Below are positions 43,218 through 56,482 of a stretch of DNA of 64,000 nucleotides, one piece after another. The stretch lies in assembly GCA_902524955.1 (NCBI GenBank), contig CABZEY010000001.1, positions 62,001 to 126,000 on the forward strand, in the 5' to 3' direction. The DNA is from an uncultured Pelagibacteraceae bacterium (GTDB lineage Bacteria > Pseudomonadota > Alphaproteobacteria > Pelagibacterales > Pelagibacteraceae). How positions within the stretch are numbered: position 1 is the first letter of the stretch; each line of letters starts with the position of its first letter. The position numbers were made by a program, and so were the translations under genes. The notes under the pieces are model-generated. The model was given only the letters and a program-made list of their open reading frames with translations, did no database searches and was not told where the DNA came from.

Positions 43218-44437
43218 TATAAATCTAAAAACAACCTCCTTGGGTCTTCTAAAATTTCTTTAACTCTTACTAAAAATGAAACAGCTTCTTTGCCATCGAT
43301 AATTCTATGGTCATAAGATAACGCTAAATACATCATTGGTCTTATTTCAATCTTTCCATCTATAACCATTGGTCTCTGTACTATATTGTGCATACCCAAA
43401 ACCCCAGATTGTGGCGGGTTAAGTATTGGCGTTGATAGCATTGATCCGTAGATTCCACCATTTGTGATTGTAAAAGTTCCACCTTGAAGATCATCAATTG
43501 TAAGTTGCCCCTCTCTTGCTTTTTCACCTAACTTAATAATTTCTTTTTCTATCTCTGCAAAAGACATTTGATTGGCACTTTTAACAACGGGAACTACTAA
43601 CCCTTTGTCAGTTCCTACTGCTACACCAATATTGTAATAATTTTTATATACCAATTCTTCTCCTTGAATTTCGGCATTAACAGCTGGGAAAGTTTGTAAA
43701 GCATTTACACATGCTTTAACAAAGAAAGACATAAACCCTAATTTTACATTATAAATTTTTTGAAACTCATTTTTATTATCTTTTCTCATTTGCATGATCA
43801 TTGACATATCAACTTCGTTAAACGTAGTAAGTGTAGCAGCAGTGTTTTGAGCTTCTTTAAGTCTTTTGGCTATAGTTGCTCTAAGCCTAGACATTCTCAC
43901 TCGTTCCTCCGGACCCTTATCTTGAAACCTTTTGTCTATTGCAGGGCTTAACCCCATTAAACCTATTAAATCACTTTTTAATATTTGTCCTCTACGTCCT
44001 GTTCCGTGTATATTTGTTATATCTATATTATTTTCAGCAATAATTCTTTTAGCTGAAGGCGAAGGTTCTATTTTCTTCTCGACGTTTAATTGAACTACTT
44101 TGGATTCTTCATCGTATTTTTTATTTTCAACATGTGTCTCCATTTTTTGGATCTTAACCTCTTTCTTTGCTTTTTGAGACGATTGATTTGTTTTAGCAAC
44201 TGAATCTCCAATTTCTCCAAGCTTTGCGCCAACTTCCACAGTTTCACCCTCTTTAATAGTTATTAAAGAAAGAAAACCACTTGATGGCGACGTAACCTCT
44301 ACACTTACTTTATCGGTTTCAAGTTCTACTAATGGTTCATCTTCATTAACTTTATCACCACTTTTTTTTAGCCATTTAGCAACAGTGGCCTCAGTTACAG
44401 ACTCCCCGAGAGTAGGTACTAAAATAGGTGAGCTCAT
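43217..44437 (-). CDS. sucB: 2-oxoglutarate dehydrogenase E2 (dihydrolipoyl succinyltransferase)
   Basis: [11 protein letters not shown] lipoyl domain, [13 protein letters not shown]3-binding, [17 protein letters not shown]. Confidence 0.96.
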   Translation of the reverse strand: MSSPILVPTLGESVTEATVAKWLKKSGDKVNEDEPLVELETDKVSVEVTSPSSGFLSLITIKEGETVEVGAKLGEIGDSVAKTNQSSQKAKKEVKIQKMETHVENKKYDEESKVVQLNVEKKIEPSPSAKRIIAENNIDITNIHGTGRRGQILKSDLIGLMGLSPAIDKRFQDKGPEERVRMSRLRATIAKRLKEAQNTAATLTTFNEVDMSMIMQMRKDNKNEFQKIYNVKLGFMSFFVKACVNALQTFPAVNAEIQGEELVYKNYYNIGVAVGTDKGLVVPVVKSANQMSFAEIEKEIIKLGEKAREGQLTIDDLQGGTFTITNGGIYGSMLSTPILNPPQSGVLGMHNIVQRPMVIDGKIEIRPMMYLALSYDHRIIDGKEAVSFLVRVKEILEDPRRLFLDL

Positions 44438-47373
44438 TATTCAATTATCGCTTTTTTAACAATTTCTTCTTGTACAGCAAGATGTTTTTTTAAAAAACCT
44501 GTTGCAGGTGATGCTGATGGTGCTCTTCCCACATAGATTATTTTGTTTGGTTCTGATTTCAAATAACCCAGGGTACGATTTATGTACCTTTCAACATGAT
44601 TCCAACAACCCATATTTTGCGGTTCTTCTTGGCACCAAATAATTTTCTTAACATTAGTAAATCTGTTTAAATGTTTTGCTAAAGTTTTTGCTGGGAATGG
44701 ATATAGTTGCTCAATTCGCACAATCTGTACTCTATCAGCTTTCTGTTTTTCTCTTTGATCAATCAAATCGTAATATATCTTTCCAGAACACAATATGACT
44801 CTATCAATTAAGTTATCATCAGCTAGTGATATCATATCGTACTTTGAAGATTCTGCTTTGTCAGATAGAACTCTGTGGAATGAATTCTCCTTCGTAAAAT
44901 CCTCTAGCTCTGAAACACATTTTTTATTCCTGAGTAAAGATTTTGGTGTAAATATGACCAAAGGTTTTCTAAAAGGTCTATGAATTTGTCTTCTGAGTGC
45001 GTGAAAGTAATTTGCTGGAGTTGTACAATTTACAACTTGTATATTTTCTTGGGCACATGCTTGTAAATATCTTTCAATTCTTGCTGAGGAATGTTCTGGA
45101 CCTTGGCCTTCATAACCATGGGGAAGTAACATTACTAGCCCACTTGCTCTGGTCCATTTTTTTTCTCCAGAGCTTATAAATTGATCAAATATTACCTGCG
45201 CACCATTTGCAAAATCTCCAAACTGGGCTTCCCATAGTACTAAAGTGTCCGGGTCTGTTAACGAGTATCCATACTCGAATCCTAGTACTCCCATTTCTGA
45301 TAATAAACTGTCTATTACTTCTGCTTTACCTTGATTTGTAGAAATATTTTTTATCGGATAATAACGTTCACCTGTAACCTGATCATTTATACCAGCGTGT
45401 CTATGGCTAAAAGTACCTCTGACAGTATCTTGACCAACTAACCTTACTCCATTTCCCTCATCAACAAGACTAGCAAGTGCTATAGATTCAGCTAAGGCCC
45501 AATCAATATTCTTTCCTGTATCTATCATTTTAAGTCTATTTTCAAAAATTCTAGAGATTGTTTTGTGAACATTAAAATTATTGGGAATTGAACAAACTTT
45601 TCTTCCAATTTCTCTAAATTTTTCTATATCAATACCTGTTACACCCCGTCTATCTTGACCTTGTTCTGAAGTAAATTTAGACCAAACTCCTGTAAACCAA
45701 TCATACTCATTTGATATATAACTTTTAGATGCCTCAAATTCTTCATCTAATTTATTTTGATAATCTTTTTTGTCGTTTAAAAAATCGTCCTCAGTAAGAA
45801 TACCCTCATTTATCAATGTTTTGGAATACTTCAACAATGTTGATTCTTGTTCTCTAATTTTCTTATACATTAAAGGCTGAGTAAAAGATGGTTCATCACC
45901 CTCGTTATGTCCAAATTTTCTAAAACAAAAAATATCTATTACAACATCTCTTTTAAATTTCTGTCTATATTCAGTCGCAACTTTCGCACAATATGTGACT
46001 GCCTCTGGGTCATCGCCATTTACATGAAATATGGGAGCTTGAACCATCTTAGCAACTTCTGAAGGGTATGGAGATGATCTTGCAAATTCAGGCTGTGTTG
46101 TAAAACCAATTTGATTATTAACTATTATGTGAATTGTTCCCCCAATGTTATGACCTGTTAATCCAGACATAGCAAAACATTCTGCAACAATTCCTTGTCC
46201 TGCAAATGCAGCATCCCCATGCAATAAAATTGGTATAACTTGATTTCGATCTTTATCTTTATGATAATCTTGTTTAGCTCTAGCCTGCCCAAGTACTACA
46301 GGATTTACAGCTTCTAGATGAGATGGGTTAGCTGTTAGACTTACATGTACCAAATTGCCATCAAATTCTCTATTAGCTGAGGCACCTAAGTGATATTTAA
46401 CATCGCCTGAGACCCCTCCACTTGCAATTCCAGGATCTCCTGCAAACTCTTTAAATATTTTTTTTAAAGGTTTTTGGATCACATTAGTCAAAATATTTAA
46501 TCTTCCCCTGTGTGGCATGCCAATTTTAACTTCTTTACAGCCTAAAGCACCACCTCTTTTAATGATTTGTTCCATTGCAGGTATTAGTGATTCACAACCA
46601 TCCAGCCCAAATCTTTTTGTTCCGACATATTTTTTTGCCAAATATTTTTCAAAACCATCTGCCTCAATCAACTTATTTAAAATTGCTTTTTTTCCTTTTA
46701 TGGTAAAATTAATCTCTTTATCTTTTCCCTCTATTCGACTTTGTATCCAACTTTTTTCCTCTGGATCTGTCATATGCATAAACTCAAAACCTATGTTAGA
46801 ACAATAAGTTCTATTTAAAATTTTAAGTATCTCTTTTAATGTTGCATACTTTAATCCCAATACTTCATCCAAGAAAATTTTTTTATTTAAATCTTTATCG
46901 CTAAAACCATACGTCTTTGGATCCAGTTCTGGTGCATATTCTTTTTTTAAAAGTTGAAGCGGATCAAGATCAGCATTGAGATGGCCTCTGATTCTGTAAG
47001 CTCTTATCATCATTATAGCTCGAACAGAGTCTTTTGTGCTAAGTTCTAAGTCTTGTGCAGGGCTTAGGATATCATCTTTCTCTTTTTTAATTTTTTCATT
47101 TAAAACTTGATTAAGTTTTTCTGGTATAAATTTTTCATATATATCTGGATCAATTTCAGAGGAAGATTTTATTTTTTTTGGCTCCCAAGAAACTCTTGTT
47201 TTTTCTTTTTGAGATTGTTTACCATCGTCTATGCCTTCAAAATATTGTTGCCAGCTATTAGGAACTAAATTAGGATCTTTGCAAAATTTATCATACATTT
47301 CTTCAATATAAGATGAATTAGATTTGCTCAAAAATGAAGTTGTTTCAAATATTTTATTTTTAGATGATGACAT
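44437..47373 (-). CDS. sucA: 2-oxoglutarate dehydrogenase E1
   Basis: [65 protein letters not shown]-like. Confidence 0.97.
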   Translation of the reverse strand: MSSSKNKIFETTSFLSKSNSSYIEEMYDKFCKDPNLVPNSWQQYFEGIDDGKQSQKEKTRVSWEPKKIKSSSEIDPDIYEKFIPEKLNQVLNEKIKKEKDDILSPAQDLELSTKDSVRAIMMIRAYRIRGHLNADLDPLQLLKKEYAPELDPKTYGFSDKDLNKKIFLDEVLGLKYATLKEILKILNRTYCSNIGFEFMHMTDPEEKSWIQSRIEGKDKEINFTIKGKKAILNKLIEADGFEKYLAKKYVGTKRFGLDGCESLIPAMEQIIKRGGALGCKEVKIGMPHRGRLNILTNVIQKPLKKIFKEFAGDPGIASGGVSGDVKYHLGASANREFDGNLVHVSLTANPSHLEAVNPVVLGQARAKQDYHKDKDRNQVIPILLHGDAAFAGQGIVAECFAMSGLTGHNIGGTIHIIVNNQIGFTTQPEFARSSPYPSEVAKMVQAPIFHVNGDDPEAVTYCAKVATEYRQKFKRDVVIDIFCFRKFGHNEGDEPSFTQPLMYKKIREQESTLLKYSKTLINEGILTEDDFLNDKKDYQNKLDEEFEASKSYISNEYDWFTGVWSKFTSEQGQDRRGVTGIDIEKFREIGRKVCSIPNNFNVHKTISRIFENRLKMIDTGKNIDWALAESIALASLVDEGNGVRLVGQDTVRGTFSHRHAGINDQVTGERYYPIKNISTNQGKAEVIDSLLSEMGVLGFEYGYSLTDPDTLVLWEAQFGDFANGAQVIFDQFISSGEKKWTRASGLVMLLPHGYEGQGPEHSSARIERYLQACAQENIQVVNCTTPANYFHALRRQIHRPFRKPLVIFTPKSLLRNKKCVSELEDFTKENSFHRVLSDKAESSKYDMISLADDNLIDRVILCSGKIYYDLIDQREKQKADRVQIVRIEQLYPFPAKTLAKHLNRFTNVKKIIWCQEEPQNMGCWNHVERYINRTLGYLKSEPNKIIYVGRAPSASPATGFLKKHLAVQEEIVKKAIIE

Positions 47374-47390
47374 TATTTAAAGTTATTATA

Positions 47391-48266
47391 TCAACCATTT
47401 AATACTGATTTCAATGTTTTTCCAATATCTGCGGGAGAATCTGTCACTGTAATACCGCATGTTTTCATGGTTTTAATTTTATCTTTAGCTCCTCCTTTAC
47501 CGCCAGCAATAATAGCTCCGGCATGACCCATTCTTCTTCCTGGTGGAGCAGTAATTCCAGCAATAAAGCCAACAGTAGGTTTTTTTATAGTATGGTTTTT
47601 TAAAAATTCAGCAGCTTCTTCTTCAGCTGAACCTCCTATCTCTCCAATCATAATAATAGAATCGGTATTTTTATCTTTTAAAAAAAGGTCAAGACAATCA
47701 ATGAAGCTTGTTCCATTTATAGGATCACCGCCAATACCAATGCAAGTAGATTGACCCAATCCTTCTGCAGTAGTTTGCGCAACCGCTTCATAAGTTAAAG
47801 TTCCAGACCTTGAAACAATGCCAACTGATCCTTTTTGGTGGATATGACCAGGCATTATTCCAATTTTACACTCGCCTGGAGTTATAATTCCAGGGCAGTT
47901 TGGCCCAATTAATCTTGATCTAGAACCGGACAATTTTTCTTTAACCTTAATCATATCAAGTATTGGTATACCCTCGGTAATACAGACAATCAGTGGAACA
48001 TTCGCATCTATAGCCTCAATGATTGCTGAAGCTGCAAATTTTGCTGGAACATAAATCATAGTTGCATTAGCACCTGTTTCATCTACTGCCTCTTTAACCG
48101 TATTATAAACTGGTTTTCCAAGGTGAACTTGACCGCCTTTTTTAGGTGTTACTCCACCAACAAGTTTCGTTCCATAAGCTAATGATTGTTCTGAGTGAAA
48201 AGTTCCGTTAGCGCCTGTAAAACCTTGACAAATTAATTTGGTATTTTTATCAACTAAAACTGACAT
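47391..48266 (-). CDS. sucD: Succinyl-CoA ligase subunit alpha
   Basis: [53 protein letters not shown]. Confidence 0.97.
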   Translation of the reverse strand: MSVLVDKNTKLICQGFTGANGTFHSEQSLAYGTKLVGGVTPKKGGQVHLGKPVYNTVKEAVDETGANATMIYVPAKFAASAIIEAIDANVPLIVCITEGIPILDMIKVKEKLSGSRSRLIGPNCPGIITPGECKIGIMPGHIHQKGSVGIVSRSGTLTYEAVAQTTAEGLGQSTCIGIGGDPINGTSFIDCLDLFLKDKNTDSIIMIGEIGGSAEEEAAEFLKNHTIKKPTVGFIAGITAPPGRRMGHAGAIIAGGKGGAKDKIKTMKTCGITVTDSPADIGKTLKSVLNG

Positions 48267-48267
48267 T

Positions 48268-49428
48268 CTATTTTATTGCCTCAACTATCTTTTTAGCTGC
48301 ATCATTTAAGTCATCCGCAGGTATAATAGTAAGTCCAGAATTATTTAAAATTTCTTTACCTTTTTCAAAATTTGTACCAGCTAATCTAACAACTAAGGGA
48401 ATATTTAATTCAGTTTCTTTTGCTGCAGCTATTACACCCTCTGCAATTACATCGCATTTCATGATACCACCAAATATATTGATTAAAATTCCTTTTACAT
48501 TCTTATCTGACAAAATAATTTTAAACGCTGCACTCACTTTTTCTTTAGACGCTCCACCGCCAACATCTAAAAAATTAGCAGGTTCTGATCCATAGAGATT
48601 GATTATATCCATTGTTGCCATAGCCAGACCTGCACCATTAACCATACATCCAATCTCACCATCTAATTTAATGTAGGCTAAATCATATTTACTAGCTTCT
48701 ATTTCCATAGGATCTTCTTCGTTCAAATCTCTATACTCTAAAATTTCTGGATGTCTAAAAAGAGCATTGTCATCAAAGTTTATTTTTGCATCAAGGCAAA
48801 TAACCTTATTATCCTTTGTTAATATTAATGGATTTACCTCTATTAAATTTGCGTCTGTTTTTATTAAAGCTTGATATAAAGCCTGGATTATTTTTTTTCC
48901 ATCATTTAGAGCAGATTCCTTTAAATTGTATGGTTTTAAAATGTTAAGTATATCATTATCACTTACTTTGTCAGAAATATTTAGACGTGTCGTAAGAATT
49001 TTTTTTGGTGTTTTCGAAGCAACTTCTTCTATATCCATTCCTCCTTCCGCACTTGAAATAAAAGCAATTTTTGAACTCGCACGATCAACTAAACACGATA
49101 AATAAAATTCTTTAGCTATTTCAGATGCATCTTCAAGATAAAGTCTTTTTACCTCTCTGCCTTGAGGGCCTGTTTGATGTGTGACAAGTACTTTTCCAAA
49201 TAATTCACGAGCTTCTTCCTTTAGCTCATCAAAATTATTTACTACCTTCACTCCACCTGCCTTTCCTCTTCCTCCTGCATGAATTTGTGCTTTTAAAACT
49301 ATTTTACTAGTTTTTATCTTTTTTGATGCATCTTTTAACTCTTGTAAATTATAAACAACAATACCGTTTGGAACTGGTGCTCCAAACTTTCTTAACAACT
49401 CTTTAGCTTGATGCTCGTGAATATTCAC
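48268..49428 (-). CDS. sucC: Succinyl-CoA ligase subunit beta
   Basis: [52 protein letters not shown]. Confidence 0.97.
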   Translation of the reverse strand: MNIHEHQAKELLRKFGAPVPNGIVVYNLQELKDASKKIKTSKIVLKAQIHAGGRGKAGGVKVVNNFDELKEEARELFGKVLVTHQTGPQGREVKRLYLEDASEIAKEFYLSCLVDRASSKIAFISSAEGGMDIEEVASKTPKKILTTRLNISDKVSDNDILNILKPYNLKESALNDGKKIIQALYQALIKTDANLIEVNPLILTKDNKVICLDAKINFDDNALFRHPEILEYRDLNEEDPMEIEASKYDLAYIKLDGEIGCMVNGAGLAMATMDIINLYGSEPANFLDVGGGASKEKVSAAFKIILSDKNVKGILINIFGGIMKCDVIAEGVIAAAKETELNIPLVVRLAGTNFEKGKEILNNSGLTIIPADDLNDAAKKIVEAIK

Positions 49429-49430
49429 TT

Positions 49431-50390
49431 TTATTTTAAAGATGGATCAATATTTTTTGCTGCATTCAAAAGTTCATTGACTGCATCAATTGAAATATCG
49501 AAATTCTTTTTCTCCTCTTGATCTAAATCTAATTCTATAATTTTTTCTATACCACTTGATCCTATAACAGCTGGCACGCCAGCATAAAGGTTTTTAACAC
49601 CATATTGATCATTAAGATATACAGCGCATGGAAGTGTTTTCTTTAAATTTTTAAGATAAGATTCTGCCATATCAATAGCCGAAGCAGCAGGAGCGTAAAA
49701 GGCTGAGCCATTTCCTAGATACTTCACAATTTCAGCTCCTCCCTTTCTAGTTCGATCAATAATAGAGTCTAATTTTTCTTTTGATAGCTTTCCATCTTTG
49801 ACAAAATCCATTAAATTTTTACCATCAATTGTTGTTCTGTTAGGAACCGGTACCATTGTATCACCATGACCACCAAGGACAAAAGAATCGATTTTGCCAA
49901 TAGGTACATTTAGTTCTCGTGACAAAAATAACTTAAAACGAGAAGTATCTAAAACACCAGCCATTCCAACAACCATATTTTTTGGCAAACTAGAATATTT
50001 TTGTAGTGCCATCACGATTACATCTAATGGATTTGTAATACAAATCACAAAAGCTTGTGGAGATGTTTTAGCAATTCCCTCGCCAACTTGTTTAATGATC
50101 TTTAGATTTGTGCCTAATAGGTCATCCCTTGTCATGCCAGGTTTTCTAGGTATTCCAGCCGTAATTATAATGACATCTGATTTTTGAGTATCATCATAAT
50201 TGTTTGTTCCTATAAACTTAACGTCAAAACCATCGATTGCTGAAGACTGTGCAATATCTAAAGCCTTACCTTTTGCTACTCCGTCCGCTACATCAAACAA
50301 AACAACCTCGTCAGCAAGTTTTTTTAAACCAATTAAATGGGCTAATGTACCTCCTATTTGACCTGCTCCGATAAGAGAAATTTTTTTCAT
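49431..50390 (-). CDS. mdh: Malate dehydrogenase (LDH-like type)
   Basis: [47 protein letters not shown]. Confidence 0.96.
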   Translation of the reverse strand: MKKISLIGAGQIGGTLAHLIGLKKLADEVVLFDVADGVAKGKALDIAQSSAIDGFDVKFIGTNNYDDTQKSDVIIITAGIPRKPGMTRDDLLGTNLKIIKQVGEGIAKTSPQAFVICITNPLDVIVMALQKYSSLPKNMVVGMAGVLDTSRFKLFLSRELNVPIGKIDSFVLGGHGDTMVPVPNRTTIDGKNLMDFVKDGKLSKEKLDSIIDRTRKGGAEIVKYLGNGSAFYAPAASAIDMAESYLKNLKKTLPCAVYLNDQYGVKNLYAGVPAVIGSSGIEKIIELDLDQEEKKNFDISIDAVNELLNAAKNIDPSLK

Positions 50391-50476
50391 GATGGATGTA
50401 TATTTTAAGCTATAAAAAAATCAAAGACAAAATTGTAGCATAAATACTTACTAGAGATTGTTTGGATGTAGAAAAT

Positions 50477-51598
50477 TTAATGATGCAAAACAATTTTTAG
50501 CATTCTTCTTAAAGGCTCTGCAGCTCCCCACAGCAACTGGTCACCCACGGTAAATACATTTAAGTAATCCTGTCCAATATTTAATTTTCTTATTCTACCA
50601 ACAGGGACTTTTAGCGTTCCGCTTACACTTGCAGGACTTAACTCCTTAATTGTTGAAAATTTTTCATTTTTAACAACTTGAGTCCACTCACTGGTCTGTT
50701 TAATAATACTTTCAATTTCATTTATAGAAATATTTTTTCTCAATTTTATTGTAAGTGCAGCACTATGAGATCTCATTGAACCAATTCTAACACACGTTCC
50801 ATCGATGGGTATGGGTTTATCTTCATTTCCAAGTATTTTATTTGTTTCTGCAAATGCTTTCCACTCTTCTTTAGATTGGCCATTATCTAATTTAACATCT
50901 ATCCAAGGTATTAAACTACCTGCGAGTGGAACTTCAAAACTGTTAGACGGAAATGTTTTTGCACTCATTTCACTATGAACTAATTTATCGATTTCTAAAA
51001 TTCTTGATGATGGATCCTTTAAAAGATTTTTCACACTATTATTTAATATTCCCATCTGAGTTAAAAGTTCTTTCATGTGCTGTGCACCACCACCGGAAGC
51101 AGCTTGATAGGTCATTGATGTAGCCCACTCTATCAAATTTTCTTTAAACAGCCCTCCTATACCCATTAACATACAGCTAATTGTACAATTTCCACCAATA
51201 AATTCTTTTTTGCCATTCTTTAATGCATCTAAAATAATATTTTTGTTAATTGGATCCAATATTATAGTGCTTGATTTCTCCATTCTTAAATGAGATGCAG
51301 CATCAATCCAGTATCCATTCCAGCCACTACTTTTTAATTCTTTAAATATTTTTTGTGTGTAATCGCTTCCTTGACAAGTAAGAATAGCATCCATTTTTTT
51401 TAAGTCTGCAATATTAGTAGCATCTTGAAGTATACTTGAGCCTTTTCCAAAATTAGGACCATCTTTTCCAGCCTGTGAAGTGCTAAAAAAAACAACATCA
51501 GAGATATCATCAAAGTCTTTCTCCTCGATCATTCTGTTTATCAAAACAGAACCCACCATTCCTCTCCAACCAACAATACCAACTCGTTTTACATTCAT
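50477..51598 (-). CDS. asd: Aspartate-semialdehyde dehydrogenase (E. coli-like type)
   Basis: VGIVGWRGMVGSVL, GGNCTISCMLMGIGGLF, YQAASGGGAQHMKELLTQMG, VGDQLLWGAAEPLRRML. Confidence 0.95.
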   Translation of the reverse strand: MNVKRVGIVGWRGMVGSVLINRMIEEKDFDDISDVVFFSTSQAGKDGPNFGKGSSILQDATNIADLKKMDAILTCQGSDYTQKIFKELKSSGWNGYWIDAASHLRMEKSSTIILDPINKNIILDALKNGKKEFIGGNCTISCMLMGIGGLFKENLIEWATSMTYQAASGGGAQHMKELLTQMGILNNSVKNLLKDPSSRILEIDKLVHSEMSAKTFPSNSFEVPLAGSLIPWIDVKLDNGQSKEEWKAFAETNKILGNEDKPIPIDGTCVRIGSMRSHSAALTIKLRKNISINEIESIIKQTSEWTQVVKNEKFSTIKELSPASVSGTLKVPVGRIRKLNIGQDYLNVFTVGDQLLWGAAEPLRRMLKIVLHH

Positions 51599-51650
51599 AA
51601 TCTAACTATAGATCAATTTTACAAATAATTGTAAGAAAAATTAATATTGC

Positions 51651-53144
51651 CTACTTCATTGTTGGCATAATGAATTCGGGATTATCCTTAATCCCTGATG
51701 GCCATCTCGATGTAACTGTTTTCAATTTAGTATAAAACCTTACACCCTCCAGCCCATGCATGTGATGATCACCAAATAAAGATCTTTTCCATCCCCCAAA
51801 ACTATGAAAAGCCATAGGAACAGGTATAGGTATATTTACGCCTACCATGCCGACTTTAATTCTATTACTAAATGTTCTTGCACTGTCTCCATCTCTTGTA
51901 AAAATAGAAGTTCCATTGCCGTACTCATGATTATTTATTAAATCTACTGCAGAATTAAAGTCATTGACTCTAACTACGGATAGTACGGGGCCAAAAATTT
52001 CTTCTTTATAAATTTTCATATTATCAGTGACCTTGTCAAATAAACATCCACCAAAGTAGAAACCATTTTCATAACCTTGGAGTTTTAATTCTCGACCGTC
52101 GACAATTAGCTCTGCCCCCTCTTTAACTCCAAGATCAACATATCCTCTCACTCTCTCTAAATGTTCTTTTGTAACCAACGGACCCATTTCGGAAGTCTTG
52201 TCCATGCCTGGCCCAACTTTTAAAGCTTCAACTTTTTGAGCTAGTTTTTTAACAAGTTCATCTCCAATCTTTCCGACTGCAACTGCAACTGATTGTGCCA
52301 TACATCTTTCACCTGCTGATCCATATGCTGCACCTATCAATCCATTTACTGCCTGATCAATATCTGCATCTGGCATCACAACACAATGGTTTTTGGCCCC
52401 ACCTAAAGCTTGAACTCTTTTTTCATTCTTAGCAGCATTCTCATATATGTATTTTGCAACTCCAGTTGAACCTACAAAACTTATTGCACTGACGTCTTTG
52501 TGTGTTAAAATTGCGTCAACAACATCTTTATCACCATTAATCACATTAAATACGCCATCTGGTAAACCTGCTTGTTTTAATAAATCGGCCAACATCATTG
52601 AGCAGCTCGGATCTTTTTCTGAAGGTTTTAAAATAAAAGTGTTTCCACAAGCTATGGAAATTGGGAACATCCACATAGGGACCATTGCAGGGAAATTAAA
52701 AGGCGTTATACCTGCACAAACTCCTAATGGTTGACGTATAGACCAACTATCAACATTTTTGCCAACATTTTCTGTAAATTCACCCTTTAATAAATGTGGG
52801 ATACCACATGAAAACTCTACTACCTCAAGACCTCTAGTTAATGATCCTTTAGCATCATCGTATACCTTTCCGTGTTCTGAAACTATCAATTTAGTTAACG
52901 TGTCAGAATTTTTTTCTATTAACTCTTTAAACTTAAATAGTATTCTTGCTCTTGATATTGGTGGAGTGTTAGACCACTCCTGAAAAGCTTTAAGTGCAAT
53001 GTTAACCGCATGATCAACTTCAGAGCTGGTTGCTAAATTAACTTTTGCTTGCACCTCACCAGTTGCTGGATTGTATATATTTGAAAATCTATCACTTCCT
53101 CCACTAAATTCCTTGCCACCTATAAAGTGGAATATATTTTTCAT
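51651..53144 (-). CDS. mmsA: Methylmalonate-semialdehyde dehydrogenase (CoA-acylating)
   Basis: GGKEFSGGSDRFSNIYNPATGEV, GVCAGITPFNFPAMVPMWMFP, AYGSAGERCMA, GWKRSLFGDHHMHG. Confidence 0.94.
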   Translation of the reverse strand: MKNIFHFIGGKEFSGGSDRFSNIYNPATGEVQAKVNLATSSEVDHAVNIALKAFQEWSNTPPISRARILFKFKELIEKNSDTLTKLIVSEHGKVYDDAKGSLTRGLEVVEFSCGIPHLLKGEFTENVGKNVDSWSIRQPLGVCAGITPFNFPAMVPMWMFPISIACGNTFILKPSEKDPSCSMMLADLLKQAGLPDGVFNVINGDKDVVDAILTHKDVSAISFVGSTGVAKYIYENAAKNEKRVQALGGAKNHCVVMPDADIDQAVNGLIGAAYGSAGERCMAQSVAVAVGKIGDELVKKLAQKVEALKVGPGMDKTSEMGPLVTKEHLERVRGYVDLGVKEGAELIVDGRELKLQGYENGFYFGGCLFDKVTDNMKIYKEEIFGPVLSVVRVNDFNSAVDLINNHEYGNGTSIFTRDGDSARTFSNRIKVGMVGVNIPIPVPMAFHSFGGWKRSLFGDHHMHGLEGVRFYTKLKTVTSRWPSGIKDNPEFIMPTMK

Positions 53145-53157
53145 ATTAGATCTTTTA

Positions 53158-53940
53158 CTATGATGATTTTTCAGTCACCAGCATTTTTTTTATTGAGCCT
53201 ATGGCTTTCGCTGGATTTAAACCTTTGGGACATGCGTTAGTACAATTCATTATAGTATGACACCTAAATAACTTCAGCTCATCTGCTACTTTTTTTAATC
53301 TTTTCTGTCTTTCTTCATCTCTACTATCAATTATCCATCTGTATGCCTGTAAAAGGACTGCTGGCCCAAGATATTTATCACCATTCCACCAGTAACTTGG
53401 GCAAGAAGTTGCGCAGCAAGCACACATAATACACTCATATAATCCATCTAATTTAGATCTATCCTGAATGGTTTGTAGCCCTTCTGTACCATTAGATTTT
53501 TTGGTCGATTGTATCCAGGGTTCTATTGACTGATATTGTTCATATAACTGTTTTAAATTTGGAACTAAATCTTTTATCACCGGCATATGTGGCAAAGGAT
53601 AAATATTAATATCACCTTTTATTTCTTTTGACGATTTAGTACATGCAAGTGTATTAGACCCATCAATATTCATCGCACATGATCCACAGATACCCTCTCT
53701 ACAAGATCTTCTAAATGTTAATGAAGAATCAATCTCATTTTTAATTTTTATCAATGCATCAAGAACCATGGGGCCACAATTGTCCATATCAACTTCGTAT
53801 GTATCAATTCTTGGATTTACGCCCTCTTCAGGATTCCATCTGTAAACATTTACCTTTTTTATATTTTTCAAATTCTTTTCAGATTTGAAATAGTTTCCTT
53901 TTTTGATTTTTGAATTCTTTGGTAAGTTAAATTGAACCAT
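53158..53940 (-). CDS. sdhB: Succinate dehydrogenase iron-sulfur subunit
   Basis: [52 protein letters not shown]. Confidence 0.97.
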   Translation of the reverse strand: MVQFNLPKNSKIKKGNYFKSEKNLKNIKKVNVYRWNPEEGVNPRIDTYEVDMDNCGPMVLDALIKIKNEIDSSLTFRRSCREGICGSCAMNIDGSNTLACTKSSKEIKGDINIYPLPHMPVIKDLVPNLKQLYEQYQSIEPWIQSTKKSNGTEGLQTIQDRSKLDGLYECIMCACCATSCPSYWWNGDKYLGPAVLLQAYRWIIDSRDEERQKRLKKVADELKLFRCHTIMNCTNACPKGLNPAKAIGSIKKMLVTEKSS

Positions 53941-53946
53941 ATTATA

Positions 53947-55725
53947 CTAATAAACTCTAGCCTTTGGAGGAAAATACTGGACATCGTTGGTTAATGTATA
54001 ATTATGTACATCTCTATAGTTTATTTTGACTTTTCCATCTTCGTGCCACGCCAAGGTATGTTTCATCCAATTAACATCATCTCTTTCTTTAAAATCCTCT
54101 CTAGAATGAGCTCCTCTGCTTTCTTTTCGATTTTCTGCTGAAGCTACAGTTACTTGAGATTGTCGTATTAAGTTATCAAATTCCAATGCTTCAACTAAAT
54201 CCGTATTAAAAATTAATGATCTATCTTTAATAGAAAGATCAGATAGCCCGTTCCAAGGCTCTTGGATCTCACTCAAACCTTCTCTTAGAGTTTTGTCAGT
54301 CCTAAATACTGCACATTTGTTTTGCATTACTCTTTGCATTTGATCTCTTAAAATAGCTGTAGGAGTGCTTCCCTCAGAATTTCTAATTTTGTCAAACCTA
54401 TCTAAACACTTTTGTGTTTGAGATTCAGAAATGCTTTCATGTTTCGAATTAGGTTTTACTTTTTCTGCAGCTTTCATTGCTGCTGCTTTTCCAAAAACAA
54501 CAAGATCAATTAATGAGTTTGATCCAAGACGATTTGCACCATGAACTGAAACACATGCAGCTTCACCTACGGCCATTAATCCATCCACTATTTTATCAGA
54601 TCCATCTGCATCCTTTGCAAGAACTTCCCCAAAATAATTGGTTGGTATACCACCCATATTATAATGTACGGTTGGCAAAACAGGTATTGGTTCTTTGGTA
54701 ACATCAACACCGGCAAAAACTTTTGCGGACTCAGAAATGCCTGGTAATCGTTCTTTAAGAATTTTTTCATCCAAATGATTTAAGTGTAAAAATATATGAT
54801 CTTTATTTTTACCAACTCCACGTCCTTCATTAATTTCAATAGTCATAGATCTTGATACAACGTCTCTAGACGCTAAGTCTTTTGCTGAAGGAGCGTATCT
54901 TTCCATAAACCTTTCACCCTCAGAATTAACTAAAAATCCACCTTCACCTCTACTGCCCTCTGTAATTAAACATCCAGCACCATAAATTCCTGTTGGGTGA
55001 AACTGAACAAATTCCATGTCTTGCAAAGGAAGTCCAGCTCTTAAAACCATTCCACCGCCATCGCCTGTACAAGTGTGCGCCGATGTAGCTGAAAAATACG
55101 CTCTACCATAACCACCTGTTGCCAAAATAACTGTTTTAGATCTAAAACGATGAATAGATCCATCTTGCAAATTCCAAGCTATCACTCCTTGGCACTTATC
55201 GTTTTCCATGATTAGATCAAGTGCAAAGTACTCTATAAAAAATTCCGTATCTCTCTTTAAAGCTTGACCATATAGAGTATGCAAAATTGCATGTCCTGTC
55301 CTATCAGCTGCTGCACAGGTTCTTTGTACAACACCATTTCCATAATTCTTTGTCATTCCTCCAAATGGCCTTTGATATATTTTACCTTCTTCTGTTCGGC
55401 TAAATGGTACTCCATATTTTTCTAATTCTATAACTGCTTGTGGTGCTTCCTTGCATAAAAATTCGATAGCATCTTGATCACCAAGCCAATCAGCGCCCTT
55501 TACAGTGTCATACATGTGCCAACGCCAGTCATCTTCACACATGTTTCCTAGTGCAGCTGATATTCCGCCCTGCGCGGCTGCAGTATGACTTCTAGTCGGA
55601 AAGACTTTAGAAATACAAGCAGTTTTTAAACCAGCTTCAGATAATCCAACAGCTGCTCTAAGACCTGAACCACCAGCTCCAACAACAACAACATCGTATT
55701 CATGATTAATTACATCGTAACTCAT
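53947..55725 (-). CDS. sdhA: Succinate dehydrogenase flavoprotein subunit
   Basis: [46 protein letters not shown]. Confidence 0.97.
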   Translation of the reverse strand: MSYDVINHEYDVVVVGAGGSGLRAAVGLSEAGLKTACISKVFPTRSHTAAAQGGISAALGNMCEDDWRWHMYDTVKGADWLGDQDAIEFLCKEAPQAVIELEKYGVPFSRTEEGKIYQRPFGGMTKNYGNGVVQRTCAAADRTGHAILHTLYGQALKRDTEFFIEYFALDLIMENDKCQGVIAWNLQDGSIHRFRSKTVILATGGYGRAYFSATSAHTCTGDGGGMVLRAGLPLQDMEFVQFHPTGIYGAGCLITEGSRGEGGFLVNSEGERFMERYAPSAKDLASRDVVSRSMTIEINEGRGVGKNKDHIFLHLNHLDEKILKERLPGISESAKVFAGVDVTKEPIPVLPTVHYNMGGIPTNYFGEVLAKDADGSDKIVDGLMAVGEAACVSVHGANRLGSNSLIDLVVFGKAAAMKAAEKVKPNSKHESISESQTQKCLDRFDKIRNSEGSTPTAILRDQMQRVMQNKCAVFRTDKTLREGLSEIQEPWNGLSDLSIKDRSLIFNTDLVEALEFDNLIRQSQVTVASAENRKESRGAHSREDFKERDDVNWMKHTLAWHEDGKVKINYRDVHNYTLTNDVQYFPPKARVY

Positions 55726-56063
55726 AAACTCAATATAATCATTGCTGTGATTGCGACAAGAGGAATAATTATCGAAATTAATAAAATAAACGCACTTGCT
55801 GCTTTTTTGATTGCGGCATTATGAATATAATCCTCAAAAATTTCTCCCATCCCAATTCTCATATGAAAGAAAGCCAAGATAAATATTAAACTTAAAAAAG
55901 TAGTATTTACTTTGTTATCAAAAAAATTTACCGCATCTGAATATGAAAAAGTCATTAGATCATCATAATTAAACAAAAACCAAATCAATAAAGGCAAGAG
56001 TAATACTGCAGCAATTCTTTGCATTAACCATTTGGAAACAGCACTATTCATTAGATTACCCAT
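55722..56063 (-). CDS. sdhD: Succinate dehydrogenase membrane anchor subunit
   Basis: 3 TM helices, [30 protein letters not shown]; between sdhA and sdhC. Confidence 0.9.
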   Translation of the reverse strand: MGNLMNSAVSKWLMQRIAAVLLLPLLIWFLFNYDDLMTFSYSDAVNFFDNKVNTTFLSLIFILAFFHMRIGMGEIFEDYIHNAAIKKAASAFILLISIIIPLVAITAMIILSL

Positions 56064-56419
56064 GCTAAAAAAGTTAAAATAAAAGAAAGGATTAGCACTA
56101 TTATTCCGCTGAGGTTAGCAACTTTTAAATCATAACCATAACCAATATCCCAAAACATATGTCTAATTCCATTTAATAAGTGATATGAAAATGACCAGCT
56201 AAATCCTATAAAAATAAATTTTCCAATAAATGTTTTTGCAAATATTTCATAATAACTAAAAATATTTTCACCTAAAAAAAGCATGCATATCCATAATGCA
56301 AAAAAGGTAATACCAGTAAGGTTAATAATTGATGTTAAACGATGAGTTATTGATAACAAAGATGACAATTGCCATTTGTATACTTGAAGGTGCGGAGATA
56401 AGGGTCTTTCAGATTTCAT
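56051..56419 (-). CDS. sdhC: Succinate dehydrogenase cytochrome b556 subunit
   Basis: RPLSPHLQVYKWQLSSLLSITHRLT, HLLNGIRHMFWDIGYG. Confidence 0.95.
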   Translation of the reverse strand: MKSERPLSPHLQVYKWQLSSLLSITHRLTSIINLTGITFFALWICMLFLGENIFSYYEIFAKTFIGKFIFIGFSWSFSYHLLNGIRHMFWDIGYGYDLKVANLSGIIVLILSFILTFLAWVI

Positions 56420-56482
56420 ATTTCAATATGTAACTTAAATTTTTATATTTTTAAAACTGTAAATTGTCACAATAATTTAAGA

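Noticed and set aside
51618-51633. TTACAA-ATAA-TTGTAA inverted repeat between mmsA and asd
   Set aside because: Short, AT-rich and without a U-tract; expected by chance at this base composition.
54477-54770. ORFs 54477-54701 (+) and 54588-54770 (-) within sdhA
   Set aside because: Alternative-frame ORFs in a conserved gene; composition reflects codon shadow, no motifs.
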